Of a stretch of 64,000 nt of DNA, positions 47,753 to 56,768 are shown piece by piece; positions within the stretch are counted from its first letter, which is position 1; each line of letters opens with the position of its first letter. Under the pieces are notes generated by a model. The model did not search any database. It was not told where the DNA came from and saw only the letters and a list, made by a program, of their open reading frames with translations. The translations under genes were made by a program, and so were the position numbers. The stretch spans positions 1 through 64,000 of the forward strand of contig NZ_JARXWI010000017.1 in assembly GCF_029893085.1 (NCBI RefSeq). The letters are read 5' to 3'. The stretch is from Parabacteroides sp. PFB2-10 (GTDB taxonomy: Bacteria > Bacteroidota > Bacteroidia > Bacteroidales > Tannerellaceae).

Positions 47753-48628
47753 ATGCAAAACAGACGTGATTTTCTAAAGCAAGCCTCCTTATTGCTTGCC
47801 GGAGGTGTAGTGGCTCCTCAGCTCTTATCATCGTGTGCCGCCGGTAGTCCCGGGAAACACATGGGATTGCAATTGTATTCCTTGCGCGAAATGGTTAAAG
47901 ATGCCGGTATCCAGCCTGTCATCGAGGCTGTAGCCAAGATGGGGTACACACATGTGGAAACCGCTAATTACGGCGACGGAAAGGTGTATGGTTTAGCTCC
48001 TGCCGAATTCAAAAAATTATGTGATGATAATGGTCTGAAATGTACCAGCGCTCACCTGGGTCAATCGTTCAGTAAAGAGAAAGAGGCTGAGGTTATGGCC
48101 TGGTGGGACAAAGCGATCGAAACGTACGACCAGATCGGCGTGAAGTATATGGTACAACCCTCTATGCCGGTGAACAGAGAAACCACGTTGGACGATATAA
48201 AAATGTATTGCGACTATTTCAGCGCGGTTGGTTATAAAACCGCTGCAGCAAGCATTTCCTTTGGTTATCACAACCATTCGTTTGAGTTTAGAAAGATTGA
48301 CGATCAATTGATCTATGACTATATGCTAAACAACGTAAGCAAGAACCATTGCTTCTTCCAATTGGATGTTTACTGGTGTCAGCAAGGCGGATACGATCCG
48401 GTGGAATACCTGAAAAAACATGCCGACCAGTTCAAGAATATCCATATCAAGGATGCGAAAGAGATCGGCGCCAGTGGAGAAATGAACTTCGAGGCAATAT
48501 TCAACCAGATGAAGGCAAACAACGTCAAAGACTGGTATGTGGAAGTTGAACAGTACACCAACAACAACCCGTTGGAAAGTGTACAACAAAGCTATGATTT
48601 CCTGAAATCAGCCAAGTACGTTTACTAA
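47753..48628 (+). CDS. Tat-exported TIM-barrel sugar isomerase/epimerase-like lipoprotein
   Basis: A 291-residue xylose-isomerase-like TIM barrel with a twin-arginine signal (NRRDFLKQ) and lipobox LLSSC. Candidate metal ligands are the Glu in THVETANYG, His in FGYHNHSFEF, Asp in FQLDVYW, His in KNIHIKDA and Glu in YVEVEQYT. It is distantly related to the barrel at 19540-20484, which shares the Tat-lipoprotein architecture. It stands alone between its own promoter and a strong terminator. Role: exported sugar or keto-sugar conversion is likely; the substrate is unknown. Confidence 0.82.
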   Translation: MQNRRDFLKQASLLLAGGVVAPQLLSSCAAGSPGKHMGLQLYSLREMVKDAGIQPVIEAVAKMGYTHVETANYGDGKVYGLAPAEFKKLCDDNGLKCTSAHLGQSFSKEKEAEVMAWWDKAIETYDQIGVKYMVQPSMPVNRETTLDDIKMYCDYFSAVGYKTAAASISFGYHNHSFEFRKIDDQLIYDYMLNNVSKNHCFFQLDVYWCQQGGYDPVEYLKKHADQFKNIHIKDAKEIGASGEMNFEAIFNQMKANNVKDWYVEVEQYTNNNPLESVQQSYDFLKSAKYVY

Positions 48629-48641
48629 TACAACTGAACAT

Positions 48642-48688
48642 AAAAAGAAACGTCCTTATGACTTCATGTCGTAAGGACGTTTCTTTTT
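48642..48688. terminator. Bidirectional terminator between convergent genes
   Basis: A 21-base stem (48642-48662 with 48668-48688, one G-U) with loop TTCAT, flanked by A5 on one side and T5 on the other, serves both the TIM-barrel gene and the minus-strand acyl-CoA synthetase gene. Confidence 0.92.
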
Positions 48689-48698
48689 ATATAAACTC

Positions 48699-50363
48699 TT
48701 AGTAATTACTATAAAGATATCGCTTAATGCTCTTCTTAGGCGTCTTCTCAAACTCGTTCGGATAAAGCTGAATAGACGAAACAGACTCGTAAGGCGCCAG
48801 CAACTTATTTAGTTCCTCCTTATTGCGGTTCATAATAACTCCCAGGTCGTCATGCGAGAGTCCCGTTTGGTCGACCGCTTCATAGTCAGGATAAACCAAT
48901 CCAACCAGCTTTCCGTTTTTCTCCACCACGACACTTTCCATCACAAAAGGCAGGTTGTTGAGTTTCGATTCGATCTCTTCCGGATAGATATTCTGCCCGC
49001 TTGCACCGAGTATCATGGTCTTACTGCGGCCTCTGATATAGATACGGTTGCCTTCATCGATCGTGCCCAGGTCACCAGTCTTCAACCAACCGTCTTTGGT
49101 GAATACGTTGTTGGTCGCTTCATCGTTTTTATAATAACCCGACATCACGTTTTCACCTTTCACCTGGATCTCACCAACTTTATTATAAGGATCGTCCGAA
49201 TCGATACGCACCTGCATGATGCCTTTCAACACCTGTCCGCAGGATCCGGGAATAAACTCTTTGTTGTTGTCGTAACTGATCAGCGGACCACATTCGGTCA
49301 TGCCATAGCCAATCGTAAAGGGGAATTTGATTTTGTAAAGAAAATCGGTCACCTCCTGATTCATGGCCGCCCCACCGACAATCACTTCGCGGAAACGTCC
49401 ACCCATCGCATCTATCAGGCTCTTGCGGATCTGCGCATAGATGCGCGTATCCAACAACGGAATATTCAATGCCAGCTTCAAGGTTCGCTTATTCAACTGC
49501 GGAAGGATCATTTTTTTGTAGATCTTTTCGAGGATAAGCGGCACGGTGATGATCAGATTCGGTTTGATCTCATCAAAAGCTTTCAAGAGAATCTTGGGCG
49601 AAGGCACTTTGCCAAGTATATAGACATGGGCGCCAACGGCCAGCGGCACCAAGAAATTGAACGCACAGCTATAAGCATGAGCCAACGGGAGGAAACAGAT
49701 CATCCGCTCGCTACGGAAGATAACATCCAATGTTTTAGCATAGGTCACGTTCCCCGCCAGGTTATTACCTGTCAGCATCACGCCTTTACTAAACCCGGTA
49801 GTGCCGGAGGTATAATTGAGCAACACCACCTTATCGTTCTCCAATTCGGCATATTTGATGTTCTCACGGGTGAATCCCTGCGGATAATAGAGACGCATTT
49901 TATCGTCTAAAGCGAGCATCAGTTTCTGGATCTGTTCGCCATCGCGCTGATGTAAACAACGGTAATCGGAAAGTGAAAAGACAGCCCGCAGGTTGTCGAT
50001 CTTATCCTCTTCGAGCGAATCCCAAATGCGATCGCTCACAAACAGGAAGATCGACTCGGAATGGTTGATAATATGATGGATATCATTCGCACTGAAATCC
50101 TGCAGGATGGGAACGATAATGGCGCCATAGGTAACGGCAGCCATATACACAATACACCAACGGGAAGAGTCTTTTCCGACTAATGCGATCTTATCTCCCC
50201 GCCTGATCTGGCATTCCTGAAAGATAATATGCATACGGGCAATATCCTTTGCCATATCACCATAGGTGAATGTTTTGTTCTTGCTATAGTCCGTTAAGGC
50301 TGGTAGGTCCCAATTTTCTTTGAAGCTCTCTTCGTAGAGCTTAATAAAGTTTTCTTGTATCAT
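48699..50363 (-). CDS. AMP-forming long-chain fatty acid-CoA ligase
   Basis: A 554-residue adenylate-forming enzyme that activates fatty acids as acyl-CoA. Motifs: the P-loop LLNYTSGTTGFSKGVM, GYGMTECGPLISY, the hinge KTGDLGTIDEGNRIYIRGR and the C-terminal lysine region EKTPKKSIKR. The upstream frame to 50417 covers the promoter, so the start at 50363 (MIQENFIKLYEES) is chosen. It may recycle or import fatty acids for membrane lipid synthesis. Confidence 0.9.
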   Translation of the reverse strand: MIQENFIKLYEESFKENWDLPALTDYSKNKTFTYGDMAKDIARMHIIFQECQIRRGDKIALVGKDSSRWCIVYMAAVTYGAIIVPILQDFSANDIHHIINHSESIFLFVSDRIWDSLEEDKIDNLRAVFSLSDYRCLHQRDGEQIQKLMLALDDKMRLYYPQGFTRENIKYAELENDKVVLLNYTSGTTGFSKGVMLTGNNLAGNVTYAKTLDVIFRSERMICFLPLAHAYSCAFNFLVPLAVGAHVYILGKVPSPKILLKAFDEIKPNLIITVPLILEKIYKKMILPQLNKRTLKLALNIPLLDTRIYAQIRKSLIDAMGGRFREVIVGGAAMNQEVTDFLYKIKFPFTIGYGMTECGPLISYDNNKEFIPGSCGQVLKGIMQVRIDSDDPYNKVGEIQVKGENVMSGYYKNDEATNNVFTKDGWLKTGDLGTIDEGNRIYIRGRSKTMILGASGQNIYPEEIESKLNNLPFVMESVVVEKNGKLVGLVYPDYEAVDQTGLSHDDLGVIMNRNKEELNKLLAPYESVSSIQLYPNEFEKTPKKSIKRYLYSNY

Positions 50364-50386
50364 AGCACAAATGTGACAATTTTGTG

Positions 50387-50418
50387 CAAAAGTAGATAGA
50401 AATATGTAGATATACAAA
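50387..50418 (-). promoter_or_regulatory. Promoter of the acyl-CoA ligase gene
   Basis: On the minus strand TTTG (50415-50418) and TACTTTTG (50387-50394) are separated by 20 bases, matching the -33/-7 pattern and fixing the start codon at 50363. Confidence 0.75.
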
Positions 50419-50484
50419 CTATATACAAGGCAAACATATCTAAATGAATTCTGATTTACCCCTGGTTTTCCGTTTTTATTAAAA

Positions 50485-50642
50485 AGTCATAGTGTAAGCA
50501 AATAGCCCTGATTTTTAATAAAACTCGACATTTTTCGTGACACTTCAATTGTTAACAAATACTAACTCCCGGGACTTTATCTCCAAAGTCCCGGGCTTTT
50601 GCGCAAATTCTCCCGCGGAAATATCAAAATGACATTTTGGGG
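50485..50642 (-). repeat. Dispersed palindromic repeat, copy C
   Basis: Minus-oriented copy. Read on the minus strand it gives ATTTTGATATTTCCGCGGG, then CCCGGGACTTTGGAGATAAA, GTCCCGGGAGTTAG, and a worn distal part ending TTTGCTTACACTATG. Here the central palindrome is extended (ACTCCCGGGACTTTATCTCC facing AAAGTCCCGGG). The remainder of 50395-50734 holds no gene. Confidence 0.8.
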
Positions 50643-50734
50643 TTTGTGAAAAATGGGAGAGCTACTTACAATTTATTATTTCAGAGATATGGTATTCTTC
50701 ACAAAAAAATAAATAAGTAAAGCAACTTTATTCC

Positions 50735-50742
50735 TATATTTG
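50735..50742 (+). promoter_or_regulatory. -7 element ahead of the propeller lipoprotein gene
   Basis: TATATTTG fits TAnnTTTG, 24 bases before the ATG at 50767; surrounding DNA is AT-rich and no -33 TTTG is placed correctly. Confidence 0.5.
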
Positions 50743-50766
50743 TGATAGGCCAATAGAGTACTATAA

Positions 50767-51894
50767 ATGAAACAAAACTATTTTATTATATCCCTGTTTA
50801 TTTGGTTGGCATTTGCTTGTAGTAGTGAAAAGCCAACCGGAGAGATTCCGGTTTTTGACATAGCGGCTGCTTATGGTCAATCTGAAAAAATTGTGGTATT
50901 GGATGATGTGGCTACCGATATTAAAGCTGTATTTTTAGAGACAAGTGATGATATCCTAATAAATGGTATTACTTATGCTTCTTTGTACAGAGATAAGTTA
51001 TATATAGTACACAAAAGCAATTGTTCTGTTTTTGATCTTTCCGGTAAATATCTGGGAAATATAGGAAGCAAAGGCAATGGACCTGGAGAGTATACTTCTA
51101 TTAGTGAAAAGCCTATATTTGTAGATAACTATATCCTTATTTATGACGTGTTTACAAAAAAAATACACAAATACTATTTGGATGGGGAATTTATATCCAC
51201 ACTGGAAACTCCATATAGATTTTCTTATTTTGCCCATTGGAAAGATGATGTAATAGTAGGTTATGTCCCTAATGTTATGGGCGATGAAAGGAATCGGGTT
51301 GTTTTTTTTAATACGGATGGAGAGGTATTGAGCGTTCTGCCACATTATAAATATATAGAAGGAGTAACGATGTGTTCTTTATATTCTGATGAATGCTCTA
51401 TGTTTAGATTGGGTGATGATTTACGTATGAAAGAGGGTTTTAACGATACTGTTTTTACTGTAACAGCTAATGATATTATTCCCGAATATGTGATGCATGT
51501 GGGCGATAATGTTTTTACAGAAGAGATGCGTTGGCAGCAAGTAGAGGCTCCAAAGGGTGGCGGTCGGATGCCAGTCGTTTTTTATGAAGATCAGCATGTA
51601 GTGTTTGTTCGTGGCATGGGACTCAAATCTTACAGGGTTACAATCGTCTATAATAAGCATACGAAAACAAGTGAAAAGGTTGTATTTTATTATAATGAAG
51701 AATTTGCCAAGCAGTTCAATAAAGAAGAATACTATATCTCCCTTCCGGGCGGGCAGAGTGTAACCCAAGAAGATGGCACCCCAACCTTTCAGATACGAAA
51801 TATTTCGGAAGACGGAAAAACGCTTATCGGATATGAGACACCCGCAAAGAATGAAGATGATAATCCGGTAATAGTGTTAGTACGATTGAATTAG
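50767..51894 (+). CDS. 6-bladed beta-propeller lipoprotein
   Basis: A 375-residue lipoprotein (lipobox AFAC) with repeated beta-propeller strands such as DKLYIVHKSNCSVFDLSG, GNIGSKGNGPGEYTSI and NYILIYDVFTKKIHKYYLDG. Families of this kind are frequent in Bacteroidales and their ligand is unknown. The gene is visibly richer in A and T than its neighbours (many AAA, ATA and TTT codons), which could mean recent acquisition. It is flanked by a dispersed repeat upstream and a gene-poor stretch downstream. Confidence 0.75.
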   Translation: MKQNYFIISLFIWLAFACSSEKPTGEIPVFDIAAAYGQSEKIVVLDDVATDIKAVFLETSDDILINGITYASLYRDKLYIVHKSNCSVFDLSGKYLGNIGSKGNGPGEYTSISEKPIFVDNYILIYDVFTKKIHKYYLDGEFISTLETPYRFSYFAHWKDDVIVGYVPNVMGDERNRVVFFNTDGEVLSVLPHYKYIEGVTMCSLYSDECSMFRLGDDLRMKEGFNDTVFTVTANDIIPEYVMHVGDNVFTEEMRWQQVEAPKGGGRMPVVFYEDQHVVFVRGMGLKSYRVTIVYNKHTKTSEKVVFYYNEEFAKQFNKEEYYISLPGGQSVTQEDGTPTFQIRNISEDGKTLIGYETPAKNEDDNPVIVLVRLN

Positions 51895-52019
51895 TTTTTG
51901 TTGAACGAAAGATTGAGTATAATCTGTTAGTTGACATTATATTTGTATGAAACAAATCTATTCATTGAGGCTCTTCACAACCTGAGCAAGCGCATCGAGG
52001 ATACCGCGCTTAAGTTCGC

Positions 52020-52051
52020 TTGAACAGACTGAATATTTTTGCGTAACTTTG
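52020..52051 (+). promoter_or_regulatory. mtaB promoter
   Basis: TTG at 52020-52022 and TAACTTTG at 52044-52051 stand 21 bases apart. The -7 box overlaps a TTG at 52049 that could be mistaken for a start codon, so ATG 52070 is preferred. Confidence 0.6.
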
Positions 52052-52069
52052 CCGGGAAATTTGCATGTG

Positions 52070-53383
52070 ATGATAGATAAGACAATATTCGAATATAAGA
52101 CAGCCGCGTACTACACTTTAGGCTGTAAACTCAATTTTGCCGAAACATCCACGATAGGAAAAACGCTGGCTGAAAACGGCATACGCAAGGCTCGTCCGGG
52201 AGAAAAGGCTGACATCTGTGTGATCAATACCTGCTCTGTCACCGAACTGGCCGATAAGAAATGCCGGCAAGCCATCCGCCGGATCGGCAAACAACACCCG
52301 GGTGCCTTTATGGTGGTGACCGGTTGTTACGCTCAACTCAAACCCGAAGAGGTATCCAACATCGAGGGGGTCGATCTGGTATTGGGCACGGAGCAAAAGC
52401 TCGATATCCTGACCTATATCCAAAACAGAGACGAAGAGGCCGCGCCCATCGTCTCGACCCAATCGAAAGATATACGCACCTTCTCGCCCTCCTGCTCGAC
52501 AGACGACCGCACACGCCATTTTCTGAAGGTACAGGATGGGTGCGATTATTTCTGCTCATACTGTACCATTCCGTTTGCCCGCGGCCGCAGTCGCAACGGT
52601 TCGATCGAAAGCTTAGTCAAACAGGCGGAAGAGGTAGCCCGGAGCGGAGGCAAAGAGATCGTGCTCAGTGGCGTGAATATTGGCGACTTCGGCAAAACAA
52701 CCGGGGAGAGTTTTATCGATCTGTTGCGCGCTCTCGACCGGGTGGAAGGAATCGAACGCTATCGCATCTCCTCGATCGAGCCGAACCTGATCACAGATGA
52801 AGCCATTGATTTTGTAGCGACAAGCCGTCGTTTCGCGCCCCACTTTCATATTCCATTGCAAAGTGGAAGCGACGAGGTGTTGCGCCTGATGCGTCGCCGC
52901 TACGACACGGCACTTTTCCGGCATAAAATAGAAAAGATCAAATCGGTTATTCCCCACGCTTTTATCGGGGTAGATGTGATTGTAGGCACGCGGGGTGAGA
53001 CGGATGAGCTCTTTGAAGAGACGCGTCTTTTCCTCGAAGAACTGCCGGTCAGCCAGCTTCATGTGTTCAGTTACTCCGAACGGGCAGGTACACAGGCACT
53101 GAAAATAGAACATGTAGTCGATCCGCAAACCAAGCATCGTCGCAGCCAGTCGCTGCTCGACATTTCCGACCGCAAACTACACGCTTTCTATGAGCAACAC
53201 ATCGGCCGACCGGCAAAGGTATTGTTCGAGCATACCCGCAAGAACAATCGGATGTATGGCTTCACAGAAAATTACATCAAGGTGGAAACGGAATATAATA
53301 AGGAGTGGGTCAACCAGGTTCAACCGATCCTGTTAGCCGGTTGGAATGAAGAGGGGAACGCCCTGTTTATTAAAGAAGCATAA
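52070..53383 (+). CDS. mtaB: tRNA t6A37 methylthiotransferase MtaB
   Basis: A 437-residue radical-SAM methylthiotransferase that turns t6A at position 37 of ANN-decoding tRNAs into ms2t6A. The N-terminal UPF0004 domain carries three cluster cysteines (YYTLGCKLNFAE, INTCSVTELAD, VTGCYAQL). The radical-SAM motif is CDYFCSYCTIPFARGRSR. A C-terminal TRAM-like region (RPAKVLFEHTRKNNRMYGFTENY) follows. The LNFAE/CSVTE pattern favours MtaB over MiaB. The acyltransferase gene starts five bases later. Confidence 0.9.
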   Translation: MIDKTIFEYKTAAYYTLGCKLNFAETSTIGKTLAENGIRKARPGEKADICVINTCSVTELADKKCRQAIRRIGKQHPGAFMVVTGCYAQLKPEEVSNIEGVDLVLGTEQKLDILTYIQNRDEEAAPIVSTQSKDIRTFSPSCSTDDRTRHFLKVQDGCDYFCSYCTIPFARGRSRNGSIESLVKQAEEVARSGGKEIVLSGVNIGDFGKTTGESFIDLLRALDRVEGIERYRISSIEPNLITDEAIDFVATSRRFAPHFHIPLQSGSDEVLRLMRRRYDTALFRHKIEKIKSVIPHAFIGVDVIVGTRGETDELFEETRLFLEELPVSQLHVFSYSERAGTQALKIEHVVDPQTKHRRSQSLLDISDRKLHAFYEQHIGRPAKVLFEHTRKNNRMYGFTENYIKVETEYNKEWVNQVQPILLAGWNEEGNALFIKEA

Positions 53384-53388
53384 CACGT

Positions 53389-54285
53389 ATGGGAACGAAG
53401 ATACAATATGCCTTGTTATACACCTTGGTAAAGCTACATGCTTTGCTTCCGATGCCTCTATTATATATCTGTTCGGATATATTCTACTTCCTGGCTTACC
53501 GGGTGATCGGATACCGCAAAAAGGTGGTTCGTTATAATATGACAAAAGCCTTTCCTGAAAAGAGTGAAAGCGAATTGCGCCAGCTCGAAAAGGAGTTCTA
53601 CCATCATTTCTGTGACTATATAGTGGAAACCATGAAACTGGCGCATATCTCTTCCGAAGAATTATTGCGTCATGCCTACATGCGCAACCCGGAACTGGTC
53701 GACCAATTGGTCGACGAGGGGCATACCTCTATCATTTTTGTGATGGGGCATTACGGCAATTGGGAATGGTTTTCGGGCATCTCCACGCAGTTCAAAGAAG
53801 CCCGGGCATACAATATTTACCGCCCACTCACGAATAAAGCGTTCGACAAATTACTGATCGATCTGCGTACCCGCTTCGAGGCCAGAGGAATCAAGAAGAA
53901 TGATACGATCCGCGAAATGATACGACTGAAACAGGAAAAGACCCCTTCGGTGGTGGTATTCCTGGCAGACCAGACACCCAGTAAAACGAATATCCATTAC
54001 TGGACCACCTTCCTCAACCAAGAGACGCCGATGTTTACCGGCGCGGAGCGCATTGCCCGCAAATTGGATCTGCCTGTGGTCTTTGTGGATGTAAAGAAGA
54101 TAAAGAGAGGTTATTATACCGTCGACCTGGATCTGTTGACCAAAACGCCGAAAGAAACGCCGGAGTTTTGGATCACAGAGACCTATGCGCGCAAACTGGA
54201 GCAGAGCATTCTCCGCCATCCCGCCTATTGGCTTTGGACGCATAAGCGTTGGAAATATAAACGTAGTGATTTCGAACAAAAATGA
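53389..54285 (+). CDS. Lipid A biosynthesis acyltransferase, LpxL/HtrB family (second copy)
   Basis: A 298-residue acyltransferase with the catalytic motif His121-Tyr-Gly-Asn-Trp-Glu126, the ADQTPSK segment and the C-terminal YWLWTHKRWKY signature. It shares architecture with 11344-12213 but is well diverged, so the genome may use two acyltransferases for different lipid A positions or another acceptor. It overlaps the glycosyltransferase gene by four bases (ATGA), implying translational coupling. Confidence 0.87.
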   Translation: MGTKIQYALLYTLVKLHALLPMPLLYICSDIFYFLAYRVIGYRKKVVRYNMTKAFPEKSESELRQLEKEFYHHFCDYIVETMKLAHISSEELLRHAYMRNPELVDQLVDEGHTSIIFVMGHYGNWEWFSGISTQFKEARAYNIYRPLTNKAFDKLLIDLRTRFEARGIKKNDTIREMIRLKQEKTPSVVVFLADQTPSKTNIHYWTTFLNQETPMFTGAERIARKLDLPVVFVDVKKIKRGYYTVDLDLLTKTPKETPEFWITETYARKLEQSILRHPAYWLWTHKRWKYKRSDFEQK

Positions 54286-55307
54286 AAAAAGTATCCATTG
54301 TTATCCTGAACTGGAACGGGAGCAGCCTGATGAAGCGCTTCCTTCCGTCTGTCGTGGCGCATAGCCCGGAAGAGATAGCGGAAATTGTCGTGGCTGACAA
54401 TGGTTCCACCGACGATTCGCTCGCGATGTTGGCAAAAGAGTTTCCTGGAGTGCGTGTCATAGCACTAAAAGAAAACTACGGATTCGCCGAAGGATACAAC
54501 CGTGCCCTGGCCGAAATCACAACGCCCTATACGGTATTGTTAAACAGCGACGTGGAGGTTACGCCCCACTGGCTGGAAGCGCCCTTGAAAGCATTAGATA
54601 CAGAGCAGGAGATCGCTGCCGTACAGCCTAAAATACTGGCTGAAAAGGAACGGGATTGTTTTGAATACGCCGGCGCTTCCGGCGGTTTTATCGACCGATA
54701 CGGATATCCTTTTTGCCGGGGTCGGATGTTTCATGTGATCGAAAAAGACGAAGGACAATACGATACTCCCTGTGATATATTATGGGGCAGCGGTGCAGCC
54801 CTCTTTATCCGCACGGATGTATACCGGAAAGAGGGTGGATTGGATGCCGGTTTCTTTGCCCATCAGGAAGAGATCGACCTTTGCTGGCGCCTGCGCACAC
54901 GAGGTTACCGCTTGGTCTGCCTGCCCGATTCGGTGGTCTATCACGTCGGAGGAGCCACGCTCAACCAGGAGAACCCGCGTAAGACCTTCCTCAATTTCCG
55001 CAACAACCTCCTGATGCTCTACAAAAACCTGCCGGAAGAACGACTGCGCGCCACCATGCGCCTCCGCTTCTGGCTCGATTACCTGGCGGCCTTGCAGTTC
55101 CTGTTAACAGGACAGTTCGCCAATGTCCGGGCCGTGTATCGGGCACGCAAAGCGTTTCGTAAGCTGCGCACCGCCTACCTTCCGCTACGCCGGGAGAACC
55201 TGCAGAAAGCCACCAACCCTTTCCCACCGGAGATACTTTCCAAAAGCCTGTTGGTCACTTTCTACCTGAAAGGGAAAAAGAGATATGGGGAAATTGATTT
55301 CTTATAA
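54282..55307 (+). CDS. Family 2 glycosyltransferase
   Basis: A 341-residue GT2 enzyme of the rhamnosyltransferase-like type. The GT-A fold starts SIVILNWNGSSLM, with VVADNGSTDDSL, the metal-binding LLNSDVEVTPHW and a late HQEEIDLCWRLR motif. A C-terminal amphipathic or membrane-associated part follows (LDYLAALQFLLTG). Coupled to the lipid A acyltransferase gene, it may act in envelope glycan assembly; donor and acceptor are unknown. Confidence 0.85.
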   Translation: MKKVSIVILNWNGSSLMKRFLPSVVAHSPEEIAEIVVADNGSTDDSLAMLAKEFPGVRVIALKENYGFAEGYNRALAEITTPYTVLLNSDVEVTPHWLEAPLKALDTEQEIAAVQPKILAEKERDCFEYAGASGGFIDRYGYPFCRGRMFHVIEKDEGQYDTPCDILWGSGAALFIRTDVYRKEGGLDAGFFAHQEEIDLCWRLRTRGYRLVCLPDSVVYHVGGATLNQENPRKTFLNFRNNLLMLYKNLPEERLRATMRLRFWLDYLAALQFLLTGQFANVRAVYRARKAFRKLRTAYLPLRRENLQKATNPFPPEILSKSLLVTFYLKGKKRYGEIDFL

Positions 55308-55346
55308 CTATCTTTACGCATATAAATTCATTACAATTCCTCTGCC

Positions 55347-56273
55347 ATGAACATTCAACAGTTAGAGTATATATTGGCCGTCGACCAATATCGTCACTTT
55401 GCCAAAGCAGCCGAACACTGCCATGTGACCCAACCGACATTGAGCATGATGATTCAAAAACTGGAAGATGAACTAAACACCAAAATATTCGACCGCAGCC
55501 TGCAACCCGTATGCCCTACCCCTATTGGGAAAAAGATCATTGCCCAGGCGAAATCGGTTATTTTTGAAACACAACGAATCAAAGAAATTGTACACGAAGA
55601 GGAGCAATCGCTGAAAGGGGTGTTCCGACTCGCCGTATTGCCCACCATTGCTCCCTACCTATTGCCCCGCTTTTTTCAACAACTGACGGAAAAACACAGC
55701 GATCTGGATATCCGCGTATTGGAAATGAAAACAGCCGAAACGCTTCATGCGCTTCATAAAGGCGACATCGACGCGGCTATTATCGCCAACCAACCGGTAG
55801 AAGATTACCTGCAAGGCACCTTGCTTTTCTACGAACAATTCTATGGGTATGTGGCTCCCCAGGAGTCGATTTACAAAAAAGAGATGATCAAAACAGCTGA
55901 TATAAGCGATGAAAATCTGTGGTTGTTAGACGAAGGCCATTGCTTTCGCGACCAGTTGATGCGCTTCTGCCAGATGGAAAAGGTCAAGGTACGTCAGGCA
56001 GCCTACCAATTAGGCAGCCTGGAAACCTTTATGCGTATGGTAGAAAGCAACAACGGCATCACCTTTATTCCGGAACTGGCCACACTGCAACTAAGCGACG
56101 AACAGAAAAAACTGGTGCGTCCGTTTGCCATTCCGCGCCCAGCCCGGGAAATTGTCTTCGTACACCGGAAAGACTTCATCCGCCACACCATTGGAAACTT
56201 GCTTATCAACAGCGTGAAGACGAATGTCCCCAAAGAGATGCTAACACTGCAACCAGGCCATAAAGTGGTATAA
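55347..56273 (+). CDS. oxyR: Hydrogen-peroxide-sensing LysR regulator OxyR
   Basis: A 308-residue LysR-type regulator. The N-terminal helix-turn-helix (MNIQQLEYILAVDQYRHFAKAA, THQPTLSM-like segment) is followed by the effector domain with GHCFRDQLMRFC, whose Cys199 and Cys208 fall at exactly the OxyR redox-cysteine positions. It should activate catalase and peroxidase genes elsewhere on oxidation. It has its own region upstream with a weak TATCTTTA box near 55310. It ends beside a dispersed repeat. Confidence 0.93.
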   Translation: MNIQQLEYILAVDQYRHFAKAAEHCHVTQPTLSMMIQKLEDELNTKIFDRSLQPVCPTPIGKKIIAQAKSVIFETQRIKEIVHEEEQSLKGVFRLAVLPTIAPYLLPRFFQQLTEKHSDLDIRVLEMKTAETLHALHKGDIDAAIIANQPVEDYLQGTLLFYEQFYGYVAPQESIYKKEMIKTADISDENLWLLDEGHCFRDQLMRFCQMEKVKVRQAAYQLGSLETFMRMVESNNGITFIPELATLQLSDEQKKLVRPFAIPRPAREIVFVHRKDFIRHTIGNLLINSVKTNVPKEMLTLQPGHKVV

Positions 56274-56326
56274 AAAACAAGAAAAAGGCCCTCCTTCCAA
56301 CACGTTTCAGAAGAAAATGTTAAAAT

Positions 56327-56462
56327 ACGGTTTGTAAGCAAAAGAGACCTTTTGCTTACAAACCCATACGTTAAAAAATGTTTCTCCCGGGAGTTTGTCT
56401 TCAAAGTCCCACCTTTTTGCGCGCAAAGTCCCGCGAAAATTACAAATTGATAGTTGGGGGTT
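56327..56462 (-). repeat. Dispersed palindromic repeat, copy D
   Basis: Minus-oriented copy. Its distal hairpin is a perfect 15-base stem: 56330-56344 with 56349-56363 (GTTTGTAAGCAAAAG). Then, on the minus strand, come GGGACTTTGAAGACAAAC, CTCCCGGGAGAAACA and TTTTTTAACG. The core palindrome is damaged (GTGGGACTTT instead of CCCGGGACTTT). Bases 56463-56630 carry no feature I can support. Confidence 0.82.
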
Positions 56463-56634
56463 TTGAAGAAAACAGGCGATTTAACATTTATAAACATGTA
56501 AAAGTTGGAGGTGGTATTTGAGGGTTAGTGTTGAGCTTCAAGTAGGGAAGGAAGATCTCATAACTAAAACAGCCCCTATCCAACCCCCTTCTCTTTTTCA
56601 ATAATTTCCATACAAAACAAAAAAAATATCACTT

Positions 56635-56668
56635 TTTGCTTGCACAAAACAAAAAAGTATTACTTTTG
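56635..56668 (+). promoter_or_regulatory. Promoter of the aromatic amino acid operon
   Basis: TACTTTTG at 56661-56668 is a clear -7 element. TTTG at 56635-56638 (spacer 22) or TTG at 56640-56642 (spacer 18) may serve as -33. The transcript would start near 56675, about 19 bases before the leader-peptide ATG. Confidence 0.65.
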
Positions 56669-56693
56669 ATCCCCATAAGAGACAAATCGTAAG

Positions 56694-56768
56694 ATGAACA
56701 AGTTTAGCTTTACATATTTTTATTTTTACTTTTATTTTAGCAGAATAAAGGCAGGAATTTGTATGTAA
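56694..56768 (+). CDS. Phe/Tyr-rich attenuator leader peptide
   Basis: A 24-codon frame from ATG 56694 to TAA 56766-56768. Residues 4-15 read FSFTYFYFYFYF: six Phe and four Tyr in twelve codons; the rest is MNK before and SRIKAGICM after. It lies between a promoter and an intrinsic terminator, directly upstream of pheA, whose operon makes Phe and Tyr. This is the arrangement of a leader peptide for ribosome-mediated attenuation. Stalling at 56703-56738 would leave 56750-56760 free to pair. Confidence 0.85.
   Translation: MNKFSFTYFYFYFYFSRIKAGICM

Noticed and set aside
48852-49910. 352-codon plus-strand frame opposite the acyl-CoA ligase gene
   Set aside because: Antisense shadow; the minus strand carries all adenylation motifs.
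51946-52023. Short coding-like fragment between the propeller gene and mtaB
   Set aside because: One plus frame reads FIEALHNLSKRIEDTALKFA and stops, with no ATG in frame and a stop shortly upstream. It might be a gene remnant, but I cannot name a parent protein.
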